64,000 nt of DNA from Myxococcota bacterium (GTDB lineage Bacteria > Myxococcota_C > UBA6777). The stretch covers positions 3,260-67,259 of the forward strand of contig JAKLKB010000019.1 of assembly GCA_023150835.1 (NCBI GenBank), in the 5' to 3' direction. This document shows, piece after piece, positions 9,068 to 15,748 of this stretch (positions are counted from its first letter, which is position 1; the number at the start of each line of letters is the position of its first letter). Under the pieces are notes generated by a model. The model saw nothing but the letters and a program-made list of their open reading frames with translations, was not told the DNA's origin and ran no database searches. Position numbers and translations under genes: made by a program.

Positions 9068-10063
9068 TTAGCGTGGGGGGGATATGCAGGAGTCGGGGGA
9101 GGGTTGTGTGAGTAAAAACGGTTGTTTTTCTCGTAGCGACGGGTCAAGGGAGACGTGCCCAAACAATGCCCTCGGCATATAGGGCGCTTGTGTTTGCCAC
9201 CGCTTTGTAAAGCGTTGTTCTTGGCAAAGGGCGATTTGGGTTCGTTGACTGGCGCAATATCGGTGTAATCGTTCGCGGATATGTTGGAGGCTTTCAGGGT
9301 TGTTGGAGCGCCACAAGATATCCGTCAGATAATTGCAGATCAGGCGGGGGTCTCCTTGGTTTTGGCGCAGTAGTCCTGCGGCTTGGCTTCCGATGTAGGG
9401 CGGAGCGTTGGGCTTTGCTGCCGCTTCCATCAAATAGCGCGCTCCAATGCGTTTCATGCAGACACGCGTTTTTCGGACGAGCGTATCGCGTGGCCATCTC
9501 TCAGGCGCAGCGCGTTGACAATGGTCGAGGTGATCTTGATGCAGTTGTGCTTTGCTTTGGCGTCCCAAGTCGATCTCAAAGATGTAGGCCATCGCGATGG
9601 CGTTGGGAAAATAGTAATCGTCAGGAAATTGCTCGCGCCCTTTTTGGAGGATATACAAACTTTCCATCATCTCTCGACGGGTGTGTTGGTGGCGGTTATA
9701 AACGTTGAGCGTAGCCGCCCATTCGTAGGCGAAACGATACTTGGGGTCAAGGGCATAGATGGCCTCGAAATATTGTGTAACCCAACGGATGCTGCTTCTT
9801 TTGTCGCTAAAGTGTTCCCCTGCGTAAAGCAACGCACGTATCCATACAAGATCACTCAAGAAAGCGCGATACCCTACGGAAAGTCGCTTGAGGGTTGGGG
9901 GCGATGGAAGGTAATACAGATCGCTGCTTTTTTGCCCCAACATCGCGTGCTGGAGGCGCATTTCTTGTCGAAAAGCCAACACGCCACCCAACGCCGCCAA
10001 AAAGACGAACCCTGTAACGGATCTCCTCAAAAAACAGCGATTCCAGATCGAGAAACGAGGCAT
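9068..10063 (-). CDS. membrane-anchored TPR-like protein of pilus locus
   Basis: 331 residues from an ATG at 10063 that has GGGAAG upstream; a TTG 12 bases earlier is a weaker choice. One hydrophobic segment near residues 12-30 anchors the protein, followed by the conserved-looking stretch LSVGYRAFLSDLVWIRALLYAGEHF and helical repeats resembling TPRs (YEAIYALDP, FPDDYYFPN). TPR proteins of this kind are often encoded beside pilA in Myxococcota; a role in pilus assembly or in handling a pilin-linked component is a guess from context. It lies 45 bases downstream of the pilin gene at 10109-10741 on the same strand. Confidence 0.7.
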   Translation of the reverse strand: MPRFSIWNRCFLRRSVTGFVFLAALGGVLAFRQEMRLQHAMLGQKSSDLYYLPSPPTLKRLSVGYRAFLSDLVWIRALLYAGEHFSDKRSSIRWVTQYFEAIYALDPKYRFAYEWAATLNVYNRHQHTRREMMESLYILQKGREQFPDDYYFPNAIAMAYIFEIDLGRQSKAQLHQDHLDHCQRAAPERWPRDTLVRKTRVCMKRIGARYLMEAAAKPNAPPYIGSQAAGLLRQNQGDPRLICNYLTDILWRSNNPESLQHIRERLHRYCASQRTQIALCQEQRFTKRWQTQAPYMPRALFGHVSLDPSLREKQPFLLTQPSPDSCISPPR

Positions 10064-10108
10064 CGTTCTTCCCAAAAGCCGTTCGGCTTTTTGTGTGTTG
10101 AGGCGCGA

Positions 10109-10741
10109 CTACTCAAGTGGATCGCGCTTGACGATATTGGACTGCTCGATCTCTCCGTTGAGCGGGCTGATGTTCCCTCGAAATCGGTAATCCGAGAAGC
10201 TTTGATCGCAATCGAGGTCGGCTCGTGCGGCAACCATGAAGCTCGACACAGTACCCATCCCTGACGATGCGTACGCGTACTGGAAATAATGCGCTTTGTC
10301 AATGTTGTACTGGAGGCGCACCCAAAGCGGGCCCAGCCACCTTGATGTATCACGGATGTAGAGCGACATTCCGTTCGTACAAGGAGGATCCGTGGGCTGT
10401 GATGCGTGAAAGTTGCCTGCTTGCCCCCACTTTACGACGGCGTTGAGCTGTGTGTCCTCGCCTGTGCTATTGGTCAAGATGTCGCCTACGTTCGCAAGGT
10501 TGTTTGGAAAATGGTGGGGGATGGGGTTTCCATCGATCGTGTTGGTGTGTTCTTCGTTGTACCAGATCGTCGAACCTCGGCTGATGACACTAAAGCCAAT
10601 GCCCACTTCGGACGTTTTGGACTGTCGAGTAAATCGTAGGTAGCTTGGAATGGCTACCACCGCAAGAATTCCAATGATCGCAACAACGATCATCAATTCG
10701 ACCAGTGTAAACCCTTGTTGTTTTTTTGACAGGCGTCGCAT
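10109..10741 (-). CDS. pilA: type IV major pilin paralogue
   Basis: 210 residues. ATG start with AGGAG upstream; 10-residue leader MRRLSKKQQG followed by FTLVELMIVVAIIGILAVVA, the prepilin signature with Glu5 of the mature form. The head domain is closely related to that of the pilin gene at 11100-11756: both have FDKAHYFQY-like, ARADxDCD and SDYRxRGN stretches and the identical last ten residues SNIVKRDPLE. The gene pair is therefore a tandem duplication. No convincing -24/-12 element was found directly upstream of this copy, so it may have a different promoter. Confidence 0.9.
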   Translation of the reverse strand: MRRLSKKQQGFTLVELMIVVAIIGILAVVAIPSYLRFTRQSKTSEVGIGFSVISRGSTIWYNEEHTNTIDGNPIPHHFPNNLANVGDILTNSTGEDTQLNAVVKWGQAGNFHASQPTDPPCTNGMSLYIRDTSRWLGPLWVRLQYNIDKAHYFQYAYASSGMGTVSSFMVAARADLDCDQSFSDYRFRGNISPLNGEIEQSNIVKRDPLE

Positions 10742-11099
10742 CGTACGCTCCTTCGTCTCTCGTAAAATAGGCCAAAAAACATGACTAAGTATATTCGTCT
10801 CTTCTTTATGATCGGGGTTGTATTCGTCTTTTCCTTGGACGGGCCGACGTTCGAGGCTGATCTTGCTCTTGTTCTATTTGACTCGAAAGTCTTTTGCTCT
10901 CCCCATGCTAGAACGGCTCACCGAACATGACACGCTTCTTTTGATGTTTCAAGATTTGTACTCGATGTCTGTTTTCGTGTAAGAAGGACTGCACGCGGGC
11001 AAGGGAGGGCGGGAGGGGGAGGCAATGAAACAGGCAGAAAAACAAAACCCCCTCATGTTTTCACATAGGGGGTTTTAAGAAACCTTGGGATTGGCTTGG
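10742..11099. other. intergenic region between the two pilA genes
   Basis: About 360 bases without a credible gene. Its right end holds the pilA terminator at 11036-11078. The left part is AT-richer and would carry the promoter of the 10109-10741 pilin; a spacing-correct sigma-54 element was looked for by eye and not found. Confidence 0.6.
11036..11078 (-). terminator. rho-independent terminator of the distal pilA
   Basis: On the minus strand a perfect 10-bp stem AAAACCCCCT / AGGGGGTTTT (plus-strand positions 11044-11053 and 11067-11076) is followed by a T-rich run. It lies 22 bases past the pilin stop at 11100. It would stop transcription before the second pilin, suggesting that the two are separate transcription units. 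Confidence 0.85.
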
Positions 11100-11756
11100 T
11101 TATTCGAGGGGGTCACGCTTGACGATGTTGGAGCGTTCCACTTCGCCTGTCACGGTGTTGACGTTTCCTCGGAGGCGATAGTCCGAGTAGGTAGCGTCGC
11201 AGTCGATGTCTGCACGTGCAACAACCATGTAAAGAGCTCCGGTTCCGACGCCGCTGGTGCCGTAGTAGTATTGGAAGTAGTGTGCTTTGTCGATACCAAA
11301 CTGAACGCGTTTCCAGATCAAACCTTCCCAGTTGTTGGTGTTTTTCGTATAAAGAGATTGACCAACGTTGGGTGCCGTGCAAGGGGCGTTTGCGGGACTC
11401 GAAGCGCTACCTGCGTTGTCAGGTGTGGTACCCCACGTGCTGACGGTATCTCCAAGCTCGACGGAACCGGGGGCCGGAATACCGCTGCTCATGTCGTTTT
11501 GGGCGCTGCTGGTGGGGAAGTGGCGGACGACAGGGTTACCGCTTGCGGTGTCCGTGTGTTCGTCGTTGTACCAACCCGTTGCACCTTTGCTGACGGCTGC
11601 CAAGTTGACGGTGACTTCAGAGGTTTTGGCTTGGCGGGTAAAGCGGAGATAGGTGGGGATGGCGACGACAGCGAGGATACCGATGATCGCGACAACGATC
11701 ATCAATTCCACGAGGGTGAAACCTTGTTGGGACTTTTTGCGGAATTTGCTCAGCAT
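11100..11756 (-). CDS. pilA: type IV major pilin with sigma-54 promoter
   Basis: 218 residues. The ATG at 11756 has AAGGAG eight bases upstream and gives a 12-residue leader ending SQQG before FTLVELMI; upstream in-frame codons extend into the promoter region and were rejected. Mature Glu5 is present. The head domain contains two probable disulfide cysteines (PCTAP and IDCDATYSDY) and ends SNIVKRDPLE, identical to the neighbouring pilin. A -24/-12 promoter lies about 100 bases upstream and candidate activator repeats further upstream, so regulation by PilS-PilR is expected. Of the three pilin genes here this has the best evidence for being the main pilin. Confidence 0.93.
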   Translation of the reverse strand: MLSKFRKKSQQGFTLVELMIVVAIIGILAVVAIPTYLRFTRQAKTSEVTVNLAAVSKGATGWYNDEHTDTASGNPVVRHFPTSSAQNDMSSGIPAPGSVELGDTVSTWGTTPDNAGSASSPANAPCTAPNVGQSLYTKNTNNWEGLIWKRVQFGIDKAHYFQYYYGTSGVGTGALYMVVARADIDCDATYSDYRLRGNVNTVTGEVERSNIVKRDPLE

Positions 11757-11858
11757 GGGAAGCTCCTTGCTTGGTGGATGGTGCGCAGGGGTTTTGCGCG
11801 GGGTGTGGTTCTGCTCAATCAAGAACAACCACAAACGGTTGATGTTTTTTTTCTCTAA

Positions 11859-11872
11859 GCATAACGTGTGCC
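11859..11872 (-). promoter_or_regulatory. sigma-54 (-24/-12) promoter of pilA
   Basis: On the minus strand the sequence is GGCACACGTTATGC, with GG at 11872-11871 and GC at 11860-11859. The GG-to-GC spacing is exactly that of the consensus GGCAC-N7-TGC core. Transcription should start about 12 bases downstream, leaving a leader of about 90 bases before the pilA ATG. PilR, encoded nearby, is the obvious activator. Confidence 0.75.
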
Positions 11873-11967
11873 TTCTCCTTGATGTGGTGTAAACAACAAA
11901 CAATAGCCCGATGTTGTGCTTTTTGGTGGGAGAAGGGCTACAGGCCAATCGGGGCGGCAGAGCTCGC

Positions 11968-12018
11968 CAGTGACAAATCCCGTCAGTGACAAATCCCGTC
12001 AGTGACAAAATTGGTCAC
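11968..12018 (-). promoter_or_regulatory. tandem repeats, candidate PilR-binding region
   Basis: The 16-base unit CAGTGACAAATCCCGT occurs twice (11968-11983 and 11984-11999) and starts a third time at 12000. On the pilA strand each unit reads as TGAC...TTTGTCA, an imperfect inverted repeat, and contains TGTC, the core described for PilR sites in Pseudomonas. The array lies about 100-150 bases upstream of the -24 element, a usual distance for a sigma-54 activator site. The gene on its right ends at 12015. Confidence 0.45.
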
Positions 12019-13241
12019 TTGGGAGGGCTTTCTTTGTTGCTGGGGGGAGCTTGTTGGGATGGAAAGTCGTCTTTGTTGTTGTGAAGCGCTTCCAAAGCGC
12101 GACGAAGTTCTGGATAGGAAAGCGAAGCGTTGGAGGGAGGAAGTGCCGAGAGGAGATCGCTCGGTGGATCTTCTGGGGAGGGATCGTCGTGCATCTGGGC
12201 GATCTGTTGCTTTCGCAGGGCTTTTTGGCGGAGGTAGAAGAAGGGGAGAAGGAGGCTAAAAAGCGTGAGCCACAGCGTTTCGTGGGCCAACAGAGCGATC
12301 CAATGGTAATGGCTGCGCAGGTGTTGTTGCCAAGCAGGGAGCAGCCGAGCGTGAGGTTGTCCAAGGACGTTTGTGAGAGCGTGATCAAAGGACTGACCTG
12401 CGCGCAGAAGTTCGAGGACGCGGGGCAGAAGATCTGGGGCGTGGCTGCGCAAAAATTGGAGGTGCGCAAAGCTGGTAGCGTAGGCGAGCGTGGCGGAGGA
12501 GCCATCTGTGGGAAAGCGCCGTGAGAGCGAGGGGATCGGAGGAATACGACCGCTGATCTGGGCGGTTGCGAGGGTAAGGAAGCGGTCAAATGCGGTGTTG
12601 TCGTTGGATTGTTGCATCGCGACGGCTTCGACAAACCAAAGAGGCATCGGTTCAAATCGGGCTGCGCGGAAAAGTATCAAGTGGCTGAGTTCGTGAACGA
12701 AGGTTTGATAGATCTGAGGGAAGCCTTGGCCGGGTTGTTGGCGCAATGTCATCAGCCCTTGGCGTGGGTATGCGAGGCCGGCGATCCATGCGTGCGGTGT
12801 CCATGCGTGCGGCTGGATCGCGGCATAGTCGCGATCCACGCGGGCCATACGGATCTCGAAGTGGGCGTGTTCTTTGTAGCCGAGTTCTTCGGCGATACGC
12901 AGATAATCTTGTTCCATCCGTTCGGCGATGCGCCGGGCAAGCCAAGCCAGATCGGTCGGATAGCGCAGCGTAAAGTGCTTGGTGCGCAGCGTGTGTGGGA
13001 GTTGCTTGGGAACGGTGGGGGCTGCTTGGTTCGACGGATTTTGCGATGGTTGCGTCTTGTGTTGCGAGGCTTGTTGTTTGGGGGCCGCATACGGAGGCTT
13101 GTTTGCGGGGCGAAGTGGCCTTGTAAGAGGTGAAGGCTGCGGATCGAAAGGCGGTTGCGTCTCTCCCTTTTGGGGAGAACCTACCCAAAGCAGACCCACA
13201 AAAACCAGCCAACGAAAGCGATTGAAAAGATGGTCACGCAT
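12015..13241 (-). CDS. exported peptidase MA-like family protein
   Basis: 408 residues from an ATG at 13241, which overlaps the end of yggS by eight bases. An N-terminal hydrophobic segment is followed by a Pro/Gln-rich linker (about residues 30-90). A gluzincin-type site lies near residue 183: FVHELSHLILF with a downstream WFVEAVAM Glu, matching the peptidase MA-like family. A second transmembrane segment (LLAHETLWLTLFSLLLPFFYL) near residue 325 precedes a charged cytoplasmic tail. The protein is thus probably a membrane-anchored periplasmic metallopeptidase; its substrate is unknown. Extending the start upstream would only add PPKTPI repeats that come from the yggS minisatellite read in another frame. 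Confidence 0.75.
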   Translation of the reverse strand: MRDHLFNRFRWLVFVGLLWVGSPQKGETQPPFDPQPSPLTRPLRPANKPPYAAPKQQASQHKTQPSQNPSNQAAPTVPKQLPHTLRTKHFTLRYPTDLAWLARRIAERMEQDYLRIAEELGYKEHAHFEIRMARVDRDYAAIQPHAWTPHAWIAGLAYPRQGLMTLRQQPGQGFPQIYQTFVHELSHLILFRAARFEPMPLWFVEAVAMQQSNDNTAFDRFLTLATAQISGRIPPIPSLSRRFPTDGSSATLAYATSFAHLQFLRSHAPDLLPRVLELLRAGQSFDHALTNVLGQPHARLLPAWQQHLRSHYHWIALLAHETLWLTLFSLLLPFFYLRQKALRKQQIAQMHDDPSPEDPPSDLLSALPPSNASLSYPELRRALEALHNNKDDFPSQQAPPSNKESPPK

Positions 13242-14019
13242 GGGAGTCTTCGGAGGGATGGGAGTCTTCGGAGGGATGGGAGTCTTCGGAGGGATGGGAG
13301 TCTTCGGAGGGATGGGAGTCTTCGGGGGAGGGGCGCTCGCCAAACAGGGCTGTACCGACGCGGATAAAGGTTGCGCCTTCTTGGATGGCGACGGCAAAGT
13401 CGTGGCTCATACCCATTGAGAGGTGCGGGAGAGGGTGGCCTGTTTGTTCTTGGAGTTGGTCCCGCCAACGCCGTAACGCTTGGAAGAACGGGCGTGTGGC
13501 TTCTGGATCTTCGTAGAGCGGAGGGATCACCATCAGGCCTTGGATGACGATGTGGGCGGGGGCTTGTTGGAGGATCTCGCGGGCCTCTTCGAGGCGATTG
13601 ATCCCTGATTTTTGAGATTCGTGGGCGACATTGCATTGAAGGAGCGCATGGAGCGGGAGATCGGGTGGTTGGCGTTTGGCGAGTTCTTGGAGAAGCGCGA
13701 CGCTATCGAGGGTGTGGAGCCATGCTGTGCGTCCCACGATATACTTGCATTTGTTGCGTTGCAGCGGTCCGATCAGATGCCAGCGCAGCGCAGGGCAAGT
13801 TGCGGTGAGGTCGTCGGCTTTTTGACGCCATTCTTGGATGTAATTTTCGCCAAAGTCGCGCAGCCCCGCATCGTAGGCTTCTTGGAGGGCGGTGCTGGGG
13901 TGCATTTTGGACACGCCCACCAATGTCACTTCGTTGCGAGCGCGGCCTGCTTGGTCACAAGCGGCTTGGATCGCTTGTTCGATGGCGTTGAGGCGTTGTG
14001 AAAAGGATGTGGCGTTCAA
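13234..14019 (-). CDS. yggS: YggS-family PLP-homeostasis protein
   Basis: 261 residues. The best start is TTG at 14019, five bases after AGGAG. VTLVGVSKMHP holds the PLP-binding Lys38; the family signatures FGENYIQE, WHLIGPLQRNK and MGMSHDF are all present. YggS proteins bind pyridoxal phosphate and tune its pool; they are alanine-racemase-fold proteins without known racemase activity. The C terminus is unusual: after LFGERPSPE come five EDSHPS hexapeptides encoded by an 18-bp minisatellite, absent from typical family members. The stop overlaps the start of the downstream peptidase gene. Confidence 0.92.
   Translation of the reverse strand: MNATSFSQRLNAIEQAIQAACDQAGRARNEVTLVGVSKMHPSTALQEAYDAGLRDFGENYIQEWRQKADDLTATCPALRWHLIGPLQRNKCKYIVGRTAWLHTLDSVALLQELAKRQPPDLPLHALLQCNVAHESQKSGINRLEEAREILQQAPAHIVIQGLMVIPPLYEDPEATRPFFQALRRWRDQLQEQTGHPLPHLSMGMSHDFAVAIQEGATFIRVGTALFGERPSPEDSHPSEDSHPSEDSHPSEDSHPSEDSHA
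13240..13326 (-). repeat. 18-bp minisatellite in the yggS 3' end
   Basis: Nearly five copies of the 18-base unit ATGGGAGTCTTCGGAGGG (plus strand) run without interruption. Being a multiple of three, each copy adds EDSHPS to the YggS tail, so changes in copy number keep the frame. The array ends directly at the start codon of the next gene. Confidence 0.95.
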
Positions 14020-14110
14020 AAGTAAGCTCCTGCTTGAAGCGATCCGAGGCGTGAAAAGGGTGCGGCGTTCAAAAGTAAGCTCCTGCTTGAAGCGATTCGA
14101 GGCGTGAAAA
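14011..14110 (-). repeat. 53-bp tandem duplication at the maf-yggS junction
   Basis: About 48 bases starting GGCGTTCAAAAGTAAGCTCC at 14011 recur at 14064 with one mismatch in the aligned core (period 53). Each copy contains, on the minus strand, an AGGAG and the TTTTGA in which a maf stop and a yggS TTG start overlap. The duplication has separated the two genes by about 50 bases. Confidence 0.92.
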
Positions 14111-14662
14111 GAGGTGGTGCAACGGCAGTCCCACGACGTTGAAGTAGCAACCTTCGATGCGTTGAACAAACCAAGCGCCTTTCCCTTGGATGCCATAAGC
14201 CCCTGCTTTGTCCATCGGTTCGAGGGTTTGGACGTAGTGCTGTATCTGTTCTTCGGAGGCTTGGCGAAATTGGACGCGGGTGGAGACTTGGCTTCGGTCG
14301 CGGATGCCTTGGTTTCCGTGAAAGATCGCGATCCCTGTGATCACTTGGTGTTCGTGTCCCACCAGCTTTTTGAGCATCCGCAGCGCGTCTTCTTTGTGGG
14401 CAGGTTTTCCGAGGATGTGTTTGTCTTGCACGACCACCGTATCGGCTGCGATGATCCACGCTTCGGGGTCTTGGAGTGCTTCTAACACGCAGGCGGCTTT
14501 GTGTTCTGCTGCGCGCATCGCGTATTCAGCGGGGTCTTCGTTGGATTTGGGCGATGGTTCGGGATGATTCGCGGGATACACCTCGAAGGTCAGCCCCATC
14601 TGCTTGAGAAGCTCGATGCGTCGGGGAGAAGAAGACGCCAAGATCAAACGACCGAGAGCCAT
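14069..14662 (-). CDS. maf: Maf-like nucleotide pyrophosphatase
   Basis: 197 residues from the ATG at 14662, which gives the expected LILASSSPRR start; an in-frame ATG 36 bases upstream is possible but adds residues that Maf proteins lack. AADTVVV and KPAHKEDALRML are family signatures, and GAYGIQGKGAWFV near residue 160 completes the active-site region. Maf proteins hydrolyse dTTP, UTP or modified nucleotides to monophosphates. The last residues SLQAGAYF are encoded in the junction duplication and may be a recent addition. Probably cotranscribed with yggS. Confidence 0.92.
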   Translation of the reverse strand: MALGRLILASSSPRRIELLKQMGLTFEVYPANHPEPSPKSNEDPAEYAMRAAEHKAACVLEALQDPEAWIIAADTVVVQDKHILGKPAHKEDALRMLKKLVGHEHQVITGIAIFHGNQGIRDRSQVSTRVQFRQASEEQIQHYVQTLEPMDKAGAYGIQGKGAWFVQRIEGCYFNVVGLPLHHLFSRLESLQAGAYF

Positions 14663-14940
14663 GATGTCGATGCCTTTCGCGAAAAAGAAGCGGCGCAAAA
14701 GCGGAAATCGCCGCAGGATACCGATGCAAAAGCAAAATACGCCCTAGAAAGTTGGCGCACAAGTTAATGCGGATCGCTGGGTTGTCAAACGTCTGGTTTT
14801 TGTGGCGGGAGGCTCATTTTTTTGATGGGGTGGACGACGGAAGATGCTTTGGGGATCTTGTTTTGGTCAGAGGGGGCGGGTATCTTGCGGGCGTTGTTTT
14901 TTGGAACAACAACGTCCAACACCCAAAGCAAGGAGAAAAA

Positions 14941-15726
14941 ATGAGCGAATCCCGCAACGTCTCGCAAGAAACAGGTCAATACACTCGCCACAGCATCCTG
15001 CGCTACGAAAAGATCTTCGGCCAAGACTTTGTGAGTACGGGCGGCCTTGCCGTTGTCAAAGAGCTTTGCGCCATGCTCGATCTGCGCAAGGGGATGCGGG
15101 TTTTGGATATCGGTAGCGGCTTGGGAGGCGCAGCCTTTTATATGGCCAAGACTTATGGCGTCGAAGTGTTGGGCGTCGATCTCTCCCAAGTGATGGTCGA
15201 TATCGCTTTGGAACGTGTTCAACAGCGCGAAGCAGCGGGTGTGCGCTTTGTGCTGGATGATGTGTGTACGATGCCCCTTGAGGAAGCTTCTTTTGATGTG
15301 ATCTGGAGCCGCGATTGTTTTCTGCATATCCCCGACAAAGCAGCGTTGTTGAAAAAGCTGTATCGCCTGACGCGACCCGGTGGACAGATCTTGGTGACAG
15401 ATTATGCACGTCGCGCAGGCCACGTCTCGGAAGCTTTTGAAAAGTACTTTACCAAGTCAGGCTACCATCTGTTGGATCCCGAGGCTTACGGCGCGCACTT
15501 CACCAACGCAGGCTATCTCAACGTCGAATCCAGCAATCAAACTTCCCGATTTGTCGAGCTGCTGCACCAAGAGATGGAGATGTTGCAAGTCGACCGAGAC
15601 AAGTTTTTGGCCGATTTTACAAGCGAAGATCTCGATTACCTCTTGCGTCGGTGGGCTGACAAACTGGGCTATTGTGCCGAAGGGAGCATGGTCTTTGCTC
15701 GCCTCCACGGACGGCGGGCGGCCTAG
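14941..15726 (+). CDS. phosphoethanolamine N-methyltransferase-like enzyme
   Basis: 261 residues, ATG at 14941 with AAGGAG seven bases upstream; an in-frame opening to 14752 lacks homology. The class I SAM motif VLDIGSGLGGAA is at about residue 55. QYTRHSILRYEKIFGQDFVSTGGL at the N terminus, IWSRDCFLHI and ILVTDYARR match the phosphoethanolamine methyltransferases known from Plasmodium, nematodes and plants, which convert phosphoethanolamine to phosphocholine in three steps. The length agrees with the single-domain Plasmodium type. Product assignment rests on remembered motif similarity and is not proven. The membrane protein gene 22 bases downstream is probably cotranscribed. Confidence 0.75.
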   Translation: MSESRNVSQETGQYTRHSILRYEKIFGQDFVSTGGLAVVKELCAMLDLRKGMRVLDIGSGLGGAAFYMAKTYGVEVLGVDLSQVMVDIALERVQQREAAGVRFVLDDVCTMPLEEASFDVIWSRDCFLHIPDKAALLKKLYRLTRPGGQILVTDYARRAGHVSEAFEKYFTKSGYHLLDPEAYGAHFTNAGYLNVESSNQTSRFVELLHQEMEMLQVDRDKFLADFTSEDLDYLLRRWADKLGYCAEGSMVFARLHGRRAA

Positions 15727-15748
15727 TTCTTTTTGGAAAGAGCAAGAG

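Noticed and set aside
10742-11035. Sigma-54 promoter for the second pilin gene
   Set aside because: No GG and GC pair with the required spacing was found by eye on the minus strand.
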